Assembly: GCA_013373385.1 (NCBI GenBank)
Contig: JABXHX010000020.1
Span: 1-64,000, forward strand
Origin: Flavobacteriaceae bacterium
Lineage (GTDB): Bacteria; Bacteroidota; Bacteroidia; Flavobacteriales; Flavobacteriaceae
Length of the DNA: 64,000 nt
Direction: 5' to 3'
Shown: positions 63,764 to 64,000 of the stretch, one piece after another
Layout of the letters: each line of letters starts with the position of its first letter
Numbering within the stretch: position 1 is the stretch's first letter
The notes under the pieces: model-generated
Told to the model about the DNA's origin: nothing
What the model saw: only the letters and a program-made list of their open reading frames with translations
Databases searched by the model: none
Made by a program: the position numbers and the translations under genes

Positions 63764-64000
63764 ATGAGAAATATTTTAATCATTGGTGCAGGTAGATCTA
63801 GTGCTTCGTTAATCAAATATCTACTAGACAAATCAAGTCAAGAAAATTTACATATTATAGTTGGTGACATCTCTAAAGAAGAAGCTAATAAAAAATTAAA
63901 CAATCACCCAAATGCAACTGCTATACAACTTGATGTATTTAATCAAGAAGAAAGAGCAAAAGCCATTGCAAATGCTGCTATTGTTATCTCAATGCTTCCA
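63764..64000 (+). CDS. Saccharopine dehydrogenase-like NAD(P)-binding protein, cut by the window end
   Basis: ATG 63764 opens MRNILIIGAGRSSASLIKYLLDKSS and continues HIIVGDISKEEANKKLNNHPNATAIQLDVFNQEERAKAI and AAIVISMLP, the Rossmann start of the saccharopine dehydrogenase/reductase family (G-A-G-R-S-S and the V-I-S-x-L-P motif). Only 79 residues are inside the window. In Bacteroidota the full protein is usually linked to lysine breakdown via saccharopine or 2-aminoadipate semialdehyde. It is divergent from the DUF423 gene across 107 bases of AT-rich DNA. Confidence 0.85.
   Translation, partial: MRNILIIGAGRSSASLIKYLLDKSSQENLHIIVGDISKEEANKKLNNHPNATAIQLDVFNQEERAKAIANAAIVISMLP

Noticed and set aside
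63764..64000. Saccharopine dehydrogenase-like gene as the next step of hydroxylysine breakdown
   Set aside because: 2-Aminoadipate semialdehyde links the two in theory, but the gene is about 28 kb from the island with core genes between, and it is cut off, so a functional link is not supported.

Overview
The window is a 64 kb chromosomal segment of a marine-type member of the Bacteroidota, most likely family Flavobacteriaceae. The evidence is the low-GC sequence, promoters of the Bacteroidota TTTG-N19-TAnnTTTG type, the near absence of Shine-Dalgarno sequences, and several families typical of flavobacteria (DUF3667, DUF6146, DUF4920, DUF4407, stand-alone MnmD, K+-dependent membrane pyrophosphatase, pdhB next to etfAB). 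No phage, IS element, CRISPR array, plasmid gene or replication origin was seen. Coding density is high. No gene-free stretch exceeds 300 bases; the longest is about 220 bases, between etfB and pdhB.

Layout. 1-9.97 kb: a partial tRNA-Leu, an M20 dipeptidase, an S9/DPP-IV lipoprotein, a cyclophilin lipoprotein, a BlaI/M56 sensor pair with an operator-embedded promoter, a DUF4407 membrane protein, PhnA and a GNAT. 9.97-11.6 kb: adenine deaminase. 11.8-35.4 kb: an accessory catabolic island (below). 35.4-44.0 kb: small enzymes, hemW, ruvC, a flippase-like protein with a glycosyltransferase, mnmD and two lipoproteins. 44.1-64 kb: core metabolism (ilvE, tag, folA-thyA, a nucleoside transporter, etfAB, pdhB, soluble and membrane pyrophosphatases, a geranylgeranyl-reductase-type flavoprotein, pckA) ending in a truncated saccharopine dehydrogenase-like gene.

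The island is the most interesting part. It appears to encode complete routes for both collagen hydroxyprolines. trans-4-Hydroxyproline would go through a 4-hydroxyproline 2-epimerase (Cys90/Cys255), a FAD D-amino-acid dehydrogenase, a DapA-family deaminase and an aldehyde dehydrogenase to 2-oxoglutarate. trans-3-Hydroxyproline would go through a Cys/Thr dehydratase and an ornithine cyclodeaminase-family reductase to proline. In the same plus-strand run sits a 1009-residue fusion of an APH-type kinase, an M23 peptidase and a class III PLP phospho-lyase; its ends resemble the animal hydroxylysine kinase and phosphohydroxylysine (or phosphoethanolamine) phospho-lyase. It is flanked by a GH63-like alpha-glucosidase-type lipoprotein and a LacZ-type GH2 beta-galactosidase lipoprotein, which is what would be needed to strip Glc-alpha-1,2-Gal-beta from collagen hydroxylysine. 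An Xaa-Pro aminopeptidase, a DUF885 peptidase-like lipoprotein and an amidohydrolase with a beta-propeller complete the set, and an AraC-type regulator closes it. I infer a locus for using glycosylated collagen or gelatin peptides. No collagenase and no dedicated transporter are present in the window.

Other notable features are a family of 41-66 nt palindromic repeats with compensatory stem changes (five copies between 15.8 and 37.8 kb, one of them translated in frame inside hemW), a gene broken by a single TGA where a conserved Trp is expected, a perfect 24-bp palindrome between etfB and pdhB, and corrected starts for several genes.
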